Source: Psychroserpens luteolus
Lineage (GTDB): Bacteria; Bacteroidota; Bacteroidia; Flavobacteriales; Flavobacteriaceae
Length of the DNA stretch: 64,000 nucleotides
NCBI RefSeq assembly: GCF_021032705.1
Contig: NZ_JAHVXI010000004.1
Span: 1 to 64,000, forward strand
Direction: 5' to 3'
In this document: piece after piece, positions 9,388-17,601 of the stretch
Layout: each line of letters starts with the position of its first letter
Numbering within the stretch: the stretch's first letter is position 1
The notes under the pieces: model-generated
Databases searched by the model: none
What the model was told of the DNA's origin: nothing
What the model saw: the letters and a program-made list of their open reading frames with translations, nothing else
Position numbers and translations under genes: made by a program

Positions 9388-10245
9388 ATGAAATATTTTG
9401 AAACCATACACGAGAGAAATTCAGCAAAAGTCACAACGTTGATTGTGGTAATTTTGTTATTACTATTGTTTGTGGTTAAAGGATGTGCACATCCAGATCC
9501 ACCTATAGAATATGGTGTAGCCGTTAATTTCGGGAATTCTCCTGTGGGAACTGGAAACATTCAACCAACAAAACCTATCAAGTCACAACCAGTAGAAAAG
9601 GTTGTTAAAGAAGAAACTCAGACAGAGGAAACTCAACCTGAAAAACCTTCGGAGGCAAATAGTAAATCTGAAGATGTACTTACCAATGATTCTGCTGAAG
9701 CAATAGCAATCAAAAAGGCTAAAGAGGCTGAAGCAAAAGCGAAAGCCGAGGCAGAGCGTCAAGAGCAAATTAGAAAAGCTAAAGAAGAACAAAAACGAAA
9801 AGAGGAGCAAGCCAAAAAAGACAAATTAGATGCACTTATTGGCGGCGTTAAAAATTCTGAAGGCTCTGAAACTGGAGGCGAAGGTCCAGGAGATGGCCCA
9901 GGAGATAAAGGTCAGTTAGATGGAGACCCATATGCTCCAAGTTATTTTGGAAGACCAGGAGATGGATCAGGAGGAACAGGTTACGGGCTCAATGGTAGAG
10001 GGAATGCAACCTATTCTAAAGTGCTTCCAGATTGTGAAGAGGAGGGTCGCGTTGTTGTGGAAATTCATGTGAATCGATCAGGTAAAGTGGTGAAAGCTAT
10101 ACCAGGTAAACGAGGAACTACAGGAGGTTCATGCTTATATGAAGCAGCCCGTAAAACAGCTCTTACTCATAAATGGCCTGCAGATTCTAAAGCACCAACT
10201 ACACAAATTGGATGGGTTAAAATAGACTTTAGCCTAGGAAATTAA
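9388..10245 (+). CDS. tonB: TonB family energy-transducing protein
   Basis: A 285-aa protein anchored by an N-terminal membrane helix (about 16-30, TTLIVVILLLLLFVV). A Pro-rich piece follows, then a long Lys/Glu/Ala coiled region (about 100-150), a Gly-rich linker, and a C-terminal TonB-like domain beginning near YSKVLPDCEEEGRVVVEIHV and ending GWVKIDFSLGN. It should connect the ExbBD motor to outer-membrane TonB-dependent receptors. The two Cys residues in the C-terminal domain (in LPDCEE and GGSCLYE) could form a disulphide. It ends with its stop directly against the folC start. Confidence 0.9.
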   Translation: MKYFETIHERNSAKVTTLIVVILLLLLFVVKGCAHPDPPIEYGVAVNFGNSPVGTGNIQPTKPIKSQPVEKVVKEETQTEETQPEKPSEANSKSEDVLTNDSAEAIAIKKAKEAEAKAKAEAERQEQIRKAKEEQKRKEEQAKKDKLDALIGGVKNSEGSETGGEGPGDGPGDKGQLDGDPYAPSYFGRPGDGSGGTGYGLNGRGNATYSKVLPDCEEEGRVVVEIHVNRSGKVVKAIPGKRGTTGGSCLYEAARKTALTHKWPADSKAPTTQIGWVKIDFSLGN

Positions 10246-11463
10246 ATGAACTATCTCGATACAGTCAACTGGATGTTTAAGCAGTTACCTATGTATCAAA
10301 ATCAAGGTAAATCAGCGTATAAAACAGATCTATCCAATACGTTACGCCTTGCAGATCATTTAAATCACCCACAGCACAAATTTAAAAGTATTCATGTCGC
10401 TGGAACCAATGGTAAAGGCTCTACGAGTCATATGCTAGCCTCAGTATTACAAGAAGCTGGTTATAAAGTTGGTTTGTATACTTCACCGCATTTAAAAGAT
10501 TTTAGAGAACGCATAAAAATTGATGGTAAACAAATTAGTAAGCAATTTGTCATTGGTTTTATTGAGCGTAACTTCTCCTTTTTTGAATCTAACAAGCTAT
10601 CCTTTTTTGAAATGACTGTTGGTATGGCCTTCGACTATTTTGCTAGGAAAAAAGTAGATATTGCTGTCATAGAAGTTGGACTTGGTGGACGACTGGATTC
10701 GACCAATATAGTAACTCCAGAAATTTCCGTTATTACAAACATAGGCTTTGATCATATGCAGTTTTTAGGCGATACTTATGACGCTATTGCCAGAGAAAAA
10801 GCAGGAATTATTAAACCAAAAATTCCTGTTGTTATTGGTGAAACACAAATAGAGACAGAGAACGTATTCTTAAATATTGCTAGCCTAAATAACTCTGAAA
10901 TTTATTTTGCAGATCAATGTAACTTACCATTATACAAAAGTGATCTTAAAGGAAATTATCAAAGACATAATATTAAAACAACAGTGAAGACATTGGCATT
11001 GCTCAACGAAAGTAAATTTCATGTTTCAGATCAGCATATAAAAAACGGATTGCAAAATGTAGTTAAAAATACAGGCCTTAATGGTCGTTGGCAAGTATTG
11101 CAAGATTATCCAAAAATTATTTGTGATACGGCTCATAATAAAGAAGGATTATCTTATGTCATCAGTCAACTAAAGGAAGAACACTATAATAAATTGCACA
11201 TCGTTTTTGGAGTGGTAAGCGATAAAAATTTAGATACGATTATATCAATACTTCCCAAGAATGCCATCTACTATTTTTGCAAACCAAATGTAATTCGTGG
11301 TCTTGAGGCCGAAATTTTGCAATCCTATTTTGTAACAAAAGGGTATAATGGACATACATATCCAAATGTAATGGATGCTTTGGATGCTGCAAAAAGAGCA
11401 GCTTCAATGGAAGATTTGATATATGTTGGTGGTAGTACTTTTGTTGTAGCTGAAGTCGTATAA
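10246..11463 (+). CDS. folC: Folylpolyglutamate synthase / dihydrofolate synthase
   Basis: A 405-aa Mur-ligase-family enzyme that adds glutamate to folates and, when bifunctional, to dihydropteroate. The ATP-binding loop GTNGKGSTSHMLAS is at about residues 53-66, followed by YTSPHLKDFRERI and EVGLGGRLDSTN, all diagnostic for FolC rather than for the Mur ligases. IGFDHMQFLGDT and REKAGIIKP complete the signature. The start codon follows the tonB stop without a gap, so it is expressed with the TonB operon; a functional link is not implied. Confidence 0.94.
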   Translation: MNYLDTVNWMFKQLPMYQNQGKSAYKTDLSNTLRLADHLNHPQHKFKSIHVAGTNGKGSTSHMLASVLQEAGYKVGLYTSPHLKDFRERIKIDGKQISKQFVIGFIERNFSFFESNKLSFFEMTVGMAFDYFARKKVDIAVIEVGLGGRLDSTNIVTPEISVITNIGFDHMQFLGDTYDAIAREKAGIIKPKIPVVIGETQIETENVFLNIASLNNSEIYFADQCNLPLYKSDLKGNYQRHNIKTTVKTLALLNESKFHVSDQHIKNGLQNVVKNTGLNGRWQVLQDYPKIICDTAHNKEGLSYVISQLKEEHYNKLHIVFGVVSDKNLDTIISILPKNAIYYFCKPNVIRGLEAEILQSYFVTKGYNGHTYPNVMDALDAAKRAASMEDLIYVGGSTFVVAEVV

Positions 11464-11507
11464 ACTGCAAAAAATTGTATCTTTCAAATTCAATTCAATT
11501 TTTTAAA

Positions 11508-11801
11508 ATGACAGAAATTATTAATCAAATATTTGCACTAGATTTAAAAATGAAAAAGGACAGTAATGAGAGTGCAAATCGATATTTGGATCGTATTTAT
11601 CACGAGTTTGAGACTATGGGATTTCAAATTGTTAACCCAATTGGGAAATCTTATCGTAATGAAATGACAGATGTTGATGCGAATATAATAGGAGATTTAA
11701 ATAGACACTCTAAAATTACTAAGGTGTTGAAGCCTGTAATTTATCAAGTTGAGAATAATGAAACTATACTGCTTCAAAAAGGAATCGTAATTGTAGAATA
11801 G
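11508..11801 (+). CDS. Small protein resembling the head domain of GrpE
   Basis: A 97-aa protein (start ATG 11508; an upstream in-frame start would add 11 residues of poor coding character). A short helical N-terminus is followed by a stretch matching the beta-rich head of GrpE in order and spacing: a GFQIVNPIGKSY strand, then TDVDANIIGD, then ITKVLKPVIYQVENNETILL and a closing KGIVIVE. It lacks the long dimerising helix of true GrpE. It lies 6 bp before a divergent Hsp70 gene, so a dedicated nucleotide-exchange role is a reasonable inference. The similarity is judged by eye and is not strong; otherwise it is a hypothetical protein. Confidence 0.55.
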   Translation: MTEIINQIFALDLKMKKDSNESANRYLDRIYHEFETMGFQIVNPIGKSYRNEMTDVDANIIGDLNRHSKITKVLKPVIYQVENNETILLQKGIVIVE

Positions 11802-11807
11802 CCTCGA

Positions 11808-14300
11808 ATGAAAACAATAAACTTTGCTATAGATTTAGGGACAACTAACAGTCTCATTGCTAAATATGATGATGGAAACATCAAGATTTATAATAATCCT
11901 TTAGGATTAAAACAAACCTTGCCATCATGTATAGCTTTTCGCGGAAATAGAACCGTTATTGGCGATAAAGCGCTTGACTATTTAGAAAAAGATGCTGAGA
12001 ATATTTGTATGCTCTTTAAACGAAAAATGGGAACACAAGATACTTATTTTGTGCCTTCAATCAACAAAGAGATGTCTCCTATAGAATTATCTTCGTTAAT
12101 ACTGAAAGAGCTCAAAAATTTTGTAAACGACGAAGACACCCTAAATTCTGTGGTCATCACAATTCCCGCATCATTTGATACGATACAATCCAATGCTACA
12201 AAAAAAGCAGGGTATATGGCAGGTTTTAAAGAAGTTGTCTTATTACAGGAGCCTATTGCGGCATGTCTTGCATTTGCCAATACATCAACCGTTGAAGTGA
12301 CCAATAAACAAAACTGGATTGTTTATGATTTTGGAGGTGGAACATTTGATGTCGCCTTAGTTGAGGTTAATGATAGAGAACTAAAGGTTACTGATAACCT
12401 TGGAGACAACTATCTTGGAGGTGCAGATTTTGACAATCTTATAGTTGAGCATATCATTGTTCCATTTATTGAAGACAAGCTAGGGCTTACAAACCTCTGG
12501 AAAGACCTTAAATCTAAAGAAACTAATTATAAAGGTCTCTATTTTGAATTGCTTAAAATTGCTGAGGAAGCAAAAAAAGAACTGTCGCATTACGAAGAAA
12601 CCGAAATTGAACTTGATATTGATATTATTGATGATAATTTCTATGAGCAGTTTGTTATAAAGCGAGAGCAATTTGAAAGCTTAATTTCTCCGAAAGTTGA
12701 ACAAACAATAACATTTATTCAAGATGTTATAAAAAACAACCAATTACTTAACTCTCAAATAGAGCGCGTGATATTAATTGGTGGTAGTACATATGTGCCA
12801 TTAATAAAAAAGAGAATAGCTGAAGCCATTGGCGTTGAAGTAAACTCTAGTATAGATCCAACATCAGCAGTAGTTCATGGCGCTGCCTACTATGCAGGTT
12901 CAAAACCAGCTTCAGTATCTGAAGTAGAAATTGAAAAAGAAATCATTGAAGACAACGCGCCAGAAGTAAAACTCTTTTATGAGCAAAATACGAGAGATTT
13001 AGAAGAACTTATTACCGGAAAGATCAATTCTGATGTAGCAAATAGTTTCAGAATTATGAGAAAGGATGGTGGTTACGATTCTGGTGTTAAGACATTAGAA
13101 GATGGCAGCTTTTCTGAGTTTGTTCCGTTGCTTGAAGGGAGACTAAATCAATTTAAGATTCAGTTGTTAAATGCTGCTCTTGATGTTATTAGGACACTAG
13201 ATTCTGTGGCCATAAACCAAGGAAGCTATAATGTTCAGGGGCAACCTTTGCCTAATGATATCTGTATGGAAGTTGATGATTTAGATGCTTCAGCAACACG
13301 ACTCGAAAAGGTGTTTGCTAAGGGTAGTATTTTACCACTCAAAAAGAGAATATATAAAACAGCATCTAAAACGATATTGCAACAATCAAAGTCGAATTTG
13401 ATAATTAATATTATTGAAGGAAAGTCTAAAGGATTACCAAGTTCTGGTTTAAGTATTGGTTACATAGAAATATCAGGGAAAGATCTAGAAGAAGATTTGA
13501 TTAAAGGAACAGATATTGAAATAGAGATTGAAGTGACAGAATCCCGTGATTTGAAGATTAACGTGTTTTTGCAGTCTTGTGATCAAGAATTTAAGAATGT
13601 GTTTAGTGAGTCTGAAAGAGCCATAAGTATTGGTAAGATCAATATGGAAATAAATACAGTTTTAGGTGACGTCGAAGACTTAATAAAATCTAATAATTCT
13701 GATGAAAACTTTGAGTATTCTCAGCAGTTAGAAACAATAAGAGTAGGGCTAATTGAAACACAAATAGCCGCGTCGTTAATAGATGATAATGATGTTTCTG
13801 ATACTAAATTTCAGCTTGATGATAAAAAGAGAAAGCTCATTCAGGATTTTGACGATTTAACTCGTAATAAAGTTATTGCCAATGAAATTGAAGAGTATCG
13901 AGATACAAAGTCAAGCTTGGAATACCATTTAAACAAGGAAGAGAATGAGCGTTTCCAAGAAAAATATGCTCGAATTATAAAAAACGAACGAGAAGTCATC
14001 AACTCAGGAAATAAATATTTAATCCGATCAAAAATCAAAGAGTTAGACGAATTGTATGATGCCATTGTCCAATCAAGTGATGAAAACTTTATTTCGTATT
14101 TCTTAAATCTTAAATTTTGTACAGATTTTTCTAATCAGCGAAAGGCAGATCGACTATTCAAGCAAGGTGACCAAGCTATGGAAAAACAAGATTACAAATC
14201 CTTGCGCCACATCGTATATGGATTGTCTGCTTTACTACCAGATTACGAAAAGGAAAAGCAGAAAAACTTCAAGGATGATAGTAGAACAGGCCTTAGTTAG
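11808..14300 (+). CDS. Hsp70-family chaperone, divergent from DnaK
   Basis: An 830-aa protein with an N-terminal actin-like ATPase: phosphate-1 motif AIDLGTTNS (about 6-14), LQEPIAACLAFA, phosphate-2 YDFGGGTFDVAL (about 172-183) and the adenosine motif ILIGGSTYVPLI. The C-terminal 430 residues are not a standard DnaK substrate domain: part resembles a beta-sandwich (about 500-560), and the tail is long, charged and helical, with a possible TPR-like end. Longer than DnaK by nearly 200 residues. It follows the GrpE-like gene closely, and its last 8 bp overlap the end of the convergent 502-aa membrane protein gene. Likely a specialised chaperone rather than the housekeeping one. Confidence 0.9.
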   Translation: MKTINFAIDLGTTNSLIAKYDDGNIKIYNNPLGLKQTLPSCIAFRGNRTVIGDKALDYLEKDAENICMLFKRKMGTQDTYFVPSINKEMSPIELSSLILKELKNFVNDEDTLNSVVITIPASFDTIQSNATKKAGYMAGFKEVVLLQEPIAACLAFANTSTVEVTNKQNWIVYDFGGGTFDVALVEVNDRELKVTDNLGDNYLGGADFDNLIVEHIIVPFIEDKLGLTNLWKDLKSKETNYKGLYFELLKIAEEAKKELSHYEETEIELDIDIIDDNFYEQFVIKREQFESLISPKVEQTITFIQDVIKNNQLLNSQIERVILIGGSTYVPLIKKRIAEAIGVEVNSSIDPTSAVVHGAAYYAGSKPASVSEVEIEKEIIEDNAPEVKLFYEQNTRDLEELITGKINSDVANSFRIMRKDGGYDSGVKTLEDGSFSEFVPLLEGRLNQFKIQLLNAALDVIRTLDSVAINQGSYNVQGQPLPNDICMEVDDLDASATRLEKVFAKGSILPLKKRIYKTASKTILQQSKSNLIINIIEGKSKGLPSSGLSIGYIEISGKDLEEDLIKGTDIEIEIEVTESRDLKINVFLQSCDQEFKNVFSESERAISIGKINMEINTVLGDVEDLIKSNNSDENFEYSQQLETIRVGLIETQIAASLIDDNDVSDTKFQLDDKKRKLIQDFDDLTRNKVIANEIEEYRDTKSSLEYHLNKEENERFQEKYARIIKNEREVINSGNKYLIRSKIKELDELYDAIVQSSDENFISYFLNLKFCTDFSNQRKADRLFKQGDQAMEKQDYKSLRHIVYGLSALLPDYEKEKQKNFKDDSRTGLS

Positions 14301-15801
14301 AGCGTATGGCGTCCATAAAGGCTTTGTTTCGTGCAGCGAGAAGTCCAATCTTCTTATAGAAAACATTTTTTGAATATATAGAATCCACTTTTTGTGTAAT
14401 AACTTCAGTGCCTTCCAGAGTTACTTTTGTGTTCTCAGGGAAGATATCTATAAAGTGTTCTTTAGTAAACTGGATGCTGTCAATGATTAAAAGGTTACTC
14501 ATATGTGCATCAGATTTAAAAAATCGCGATGACTTTGAAAAATTTACGAAGTCGTTTCCAGAATAGAATACTATAGTATCTCGTGCACTAATTTGTAATG
14601 GTGCTTGTTCTCCCTTTGGAATATAAATAGACTTGTCATTATTCTTGTATAGCATGAACATAATGAGATCTTTGTCAGTTTTATTGGTAACATAAGTATC
14701 AAATTTTGAAATATCTTCTTCAGACTTTGGAGGGTAGAACTTATGAAATTTTGGGTGATAAGGATTGTCATAGAGTTTATGATATAAAGGTACCGTAGGT
14801 TTGTCCTTACTTATTCTAGGATATACCGATAAGATATTATTTAGCTCAATAATATTATTTTTGCCTAGATCAGACATCCAACTAATACCATTACTTGAGG
14901 ATGGATAACTACTAATAGTAGGACGATTACTATCTCTAGCTACCCAAAAAATAATTCTAAGCACAATCATAATAATTACAAATACACTCCAAGCGCCATA
15001 TCCAGATCCAGTTTTTCGGCTTGACCTCGAAGGATATGAGTATTCTCTGGCAATACTGGCATTAGAATTTAAGGTTTCTTCTAGAAATATATTTGAAGTG
15101 TCCAGTATAGAAAAAGCTACCATGGCTTTTGCAGCGAACCTAAATTCTTTATTGTCTATGTTTCTACGTTTTGAATTGTAAACATCAATAACTTCCGAAT
15201 TGAGTTCTTGTATTTCGTCATTAAAACAATCGGGATACTCATTAAGACAATTAATGAATACTTTATTTGTTATAAAACTTATTGGATATTCTTTGTCTTT
15301 TAAACGATTTTCTCTTAAATAAACGGCTGCATAATTAAGTCGTGCCTTAAAGAAATTAATTACCAATTGATTATTTTCTTCAGAAAAGAGATGGTTTTCA
15401 ATGAGAACTTTCAGCATAAGCACATATTTGCCTTTACTGAGTGATTCAGATAAAAACACTTTCAAATTTTCTTTTAAGAAAGGAGCAAGGAAATACTTTA
15501 GGTCATCTAAATTGTTAATTAGAGATGTATCAACAGCAATTTCACTTTGTTTGATAGACTTATAATCTCCAGAAATAAGCTGTTTCAACCAGATGTGCTT
15601 TTCAACAAAAATATGATGTTGTCTAATAGTTTCATTTTTCAGCTTTTCAATAAGGTTAGCAACTTCACCTAAATTATTGGCATCGCCAAGCATTGCTTTT
15701 GCTTTAAGCTGTTTTTGAAGTTTAATAATTCCATTAGAATCGATATGAGATAGAGCCTCAATATCTATATCTAATTGGTCAATAAATGAGATGTATTTCA
15801 A
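14293..15801 (-). CDS. Hypothetical membrane protein linked to the divergent Hsp70
   Basis: A 502-aa protein of no family I recognise. The first 250 residues are predominantly helical and charged; one strong membrane segment lies at about 272-290 (WSVFVIIMIVLRIIFWVA), preceded by a Ser/Arg/Gly-rich linker; the remaining 210 residues look beta-rich and would lie on the other side of the membrane. No signal peptide and no J-domain HPD motif were found. It converges on the Hsp70 gene with an 8-bp overlap of the coding ends. A client or partner of that Hsp70 is possible but only from position. Confidence 0.8.
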   Translation of the reverse strand: MKYISFIDQLDIDIEALSHIDSNGIIKLQKQLKAKAMLGDANNLGEVANLIEKLKNETIRQHHIFVEKHIWLKQLISGDYKSIKQSEIAVDTSLINNLDDLKYFLAPFLKENLKVFLSESLSKGKYVLMLKVLIENHLFSEENNQLVINFFKARLNYAAVYLRENRLKDKEYPISFITNKVFINCLNEYPDCFNDEIQELNSEVIDVYNSKRRNIDNKEFRFAAKAMVAFSILDTSNIFLEETLNSNASIAREYSYPSRSSRKTGSGYGAWSVFVIIMIVLRIIFWVARDSNRPTISSYPSSSNGISWMSDLGKNNIIELNNILSVYPRISKDKPTVPLYHKLYDNPYHPKFHKFYPPKSEEDISKFDTYVTNKTDKDLIMFMLYKNNDKSIYIPKGEQAPLQISARDTIVFYSGNDFVNFSKSSRFFKSDAHMSNLLIIDSIQFTKEHFIDIFPENTKVTLEGTEVITQKVDSIYSKNVFYKKIGLLAARNKAFMDAIRSN

Positions 15802-15917
15802 ATTGAATTTTTATAAGACTTAAAAATATCAAAATAAATTAGAACAGTATTATTAAGGCTATTTTTTTGGTATTTAATTGCTTAAAAAAATTATTTCATT
15901 TTTTTTCAAAAAAGCTT

Positions 15918-15946
15918 TTGGTAATTAAAAATCTAGACTATATTTG
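15918..15946 (+). promoter_or_regulatory. Promoter of tRNA-Val
   Basis: A full Bacteroidota-type promoter: TTG at 15918-15920, an 18-bp spacer and TATATTTG at 15939-15946, ending 14 bp before the tRNA. Confidence 0.82.
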
Positions 15947-15960
15947 CAGTCCAATATTTA

Positions 15961-16035
15961 GGGCGCGTAGCTCAGTTGGTTCAGAGCACTTGGTTTACAC
16001 CCAAGGGGTCAGGGGTTCGAATCCCTTCGCGCCCA
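15961..16035 (+). tRNA. tRNA-Val (anticodon TAC)
   Basis: A 75-nt cloverleaf. Acceptor arms GGGCGCG / CGCGCCC pair fully; the D-arm has GCTCAGTTGGTTCAGAGC; the anticodon stem CTTGG / CCAAG encloses TTTACAC, anticodon TAC; the T-arm is GGGGTTCGAATCCC. CCA is not encoded. A consensus promoter lies upstream and a hairpin terminator downstream. Its 3' end and flank recur at 16182-16218. Confidence 0.97.
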
Positions 16036-16056
16036 CATCACGCAGAAAATCCATAC
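16020..16056 (+). repeat. Direct repeat copy 1: tRNA-Val 3' end plus flank
   Basis: A 37-bp sequence beginning in the T-arm of the tRNA (AATCCCTTCGCGCCCA) and running through the flank to the first arm of the terminator. An identical copy is at 16182-16218. Confidence 0.95.
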
Positions 16057-16076
16057 GAAAGTATGGATTTTTTTAT
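16047..16076 (+). terminator. Terminator after tRNA-Val
   Basis: Hairpin AAATCCATAC-GAAA-GTATGGATTT followed by a T-run. Confidence 0.88.
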
Positions 16077-16103
16077 TTCAACAAACTTAAATTCGAAATT
16101 TGA

Positions 16104-16250
16104 ATGTTTGTAGAAATAAAAAAAGAAATACACTCGCATTTAGATTTTCTATTTGCAAAAGGGAAAGAATTAGGTATATGCAATCCCTTCGCGCCCACAT
16201 CACGCAGAAAATCCATACTTCCATATGGACTTTTTTGTTTTATAAATTAA
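16104..16250 (+). other. Small open frame running into the second tRNA-end copy, probably a gene remnant
   Basis: A 48-codon frame from ATG 16104. Its first 24 residues (MFVEIKKEIHSHLDFLFAKG...) look like protein, while the rest is only the translation of the duplicated tRNA 3' end and terminator. No recognised family. It could be the broken edge of something once inserted or duplicated beside the tRNA; expression as a protein is doubtful. Confidence 0.3.
16182..16218 (+). repeat. Direct repeat copy 2: duplicated tRNA-Val 3' end without a tRNA body
   Basis: Identical over 37 bp to 16020-16056, but the sequence before it is not tRNA: only the last 16 bases of the tRNA are repeated. A second, weaker hairpin (TCCATA / TATGGA, then a T-run) follows. 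The arrangement resembles the att sites left at tRNA genes by integrating elements, although only about 125 bp separate the copies. Confidence 0.9.
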
Positions 16251-16267
16251 CCATTTTGTCTGCAGCT

Positions 16268-17533
16268 TTAGAGTAAGTCTAAAACACGCTCCAAAGCCAT
16301 GCCTCTTGAACCTTTTATTAAAAACATATTGCTTTTAAATTGAAACATTCCAAAGGCGCTTTTTAATGCTTCAAATGATTTAAAATACGAGGTGTTATTA
16401 GCTTTTGAATCTATAGCATAGAAATTTTCACCAACTAAGACGACATGTTTTAAATCGAGTTGATTTGCATAATCGGCAATAGTTTGATGCTCAATTTTGG
16501 CATCTTTACCTAATTCGAACATATCACCTAAAATAGCGACTTTGTTAACACCATCAAGTTGATTAAAATTGCTTAAAGCGGCAGTCATACTACTTGGATT
16601 TGCATTATAAGCGTCTAATATAATGTGATGACCATTTTTTTCAATGATTTGTGATCGATTATTATTTGGGATATACTGCTCAATTGCGGCTACTATATGC
16701 TCATCTGAAACTTTAAAATACTGGCCTATAGCTATAGCTGCACATACATTATTATAATTGTAAGCACCTGTGAGATATGTTTTAACAATATGGTTCTTAA
16801 ATTTTAAGTTCACATAAGGCTGAGATTCCTGTAACTTGGTATCTGAACCAAATAATACTACTTTTTCATAGTCTCCAGCTTGTTTGACCTGTAAGGCGTC
16901 ATCTTTATTGACAAAAATGGTTTTACGATGCGTTTTTAAATGATCGTATAATTCAGACTTCCCTTTAATCACACCTTGAATGCCTCCAAAACCTTCGAGA
17001 TGAGCTTTTCCAAAGTTAGTTATAAGGCCATAGTCAGGTAGTGCAATATTTGTAAGAAATTCAATTTCTTTTTGATGATTTGCCCCCATTTCAACTATGC
17101 CTATTTCAGTTACATTAGTCATAGAGAGCAATGTTAATGGTACGCCTATATGGTTGTTCAAATTTCCAATCGTTGCTGTAGTATGGTATTTTTTTGAAAG
17201 GACACTATTTATAAGCTCTTTAGTTGTTGTTTTACCATTGCTTCCTGTAAGAGAAATAATAGGAATGTTTAAAGTTTTTCTATGTAGGGTTGCTATGTCC
17301 TGTAATGTCTTTAAAACATCATCTACTAATATATACTGATTGCCAAATTGAAATTCTTCCTCGTCAATAACTGCAAATAATGCTCCATTTTTGATAGCAT
17401 TTTTAGCAAAGGTGTTACCGTTGAAATTATCACCTTTAAGAGCAAAAAACATGCAGCCTTTAGTAATTTTCCTCGTGTCTGTGCTAACAGTATTGCACTT
17501 TAAAAAATGCTGATAGATGGTGTCTATTGTCAT
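16268..17533 (-). CDS. murF: UDP-N-acetylmuramoyl-tripeptide--D-alanyl-D-alanine ligase
   Basis: A 421-aa cytoplasmic Mur ligase that adds D-Ala-D-Ala to the UDP-MurNAc-tripeptide. The N-terminal domain has STDTRKITKGCMFFALKG (about 17-34), the ATP loop is LTGSNGKTTTKELI (about 94-107), and EMGANHQKEIEFL plus DAYNANPSSMTAAL are MurF-specific. The gene lies apart from a dcw cluster, downstream of gldJ in the same direction with a terminator between them, so it likely has its own promoter in the short gap. Confidence 0.96.
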   Translation of the reverse strand: MTIDTIYQHFLKCNTVSTDTRKITKGCMFFALKGDNFNGNTFAKNAIKNGALFAVIDEEEFQFGNQYILVDDVLKTLQDIATLHRKTLNIPIISLTGSNGKTTTKELINSVLSKKYHTTATIGNLNNHIGVPLTLLSMTNVTEIGIVEMGANHQKEIEFLTNIALPDYGLITNFGKAHLEGFGGIQGVIKGKSELYDHLKTHRKTIFVNKDDALQVKQAGDYEKVVLFGSDTKLQESQPYVNLKFKNHIVKTYLTGAYNYNNVCAAIAIGQYFKVSDEHIVAAIEQYIPNNNRSQIIEKNGHHIILDAYNANPSSMTAALSNFNQLDGVNKVAILGDMFELGKDAKIEHQTIADYANQLDLKHVVLVGENFYAIDSKANNTSYFKSFEALKSAFGMFQFKSNMFLIKGSRGMALERVLDLL

Positions 17534-17550
17534 AAAATAAATGTAATAAA

Positions 17551-17585
17551 AAAGTCCTAATCTTTACGACTAGGACTTTATTTTT
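17551..17585 (-). terminator. Terminator of gldJ
   Basis: Inverted repeat AAAGTCCTA / TAGGACTTT with an 11-nt loop. On the minus strand the hairpin is followed by a T-run, directly after the gldJ stop and before murF. Confidence 0.82.
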
Positions 17586-17601
17586 ATATCTAAAAAAATA
17601 A

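Noticed and set aside
14167-14373. 68-codon open frame over the junction of Hsp70 and the membrane-protein gene
   Set aside because: Out of frame with two well-supported genes and without recognisable features.
15867-16103. 78-codon open frame running through the tRNA-Val gene
   Set aside because: It translates the tRNA itself (SSVGSEHLVYTQGVRGSNPFAP) and its flanks; a common false gene.
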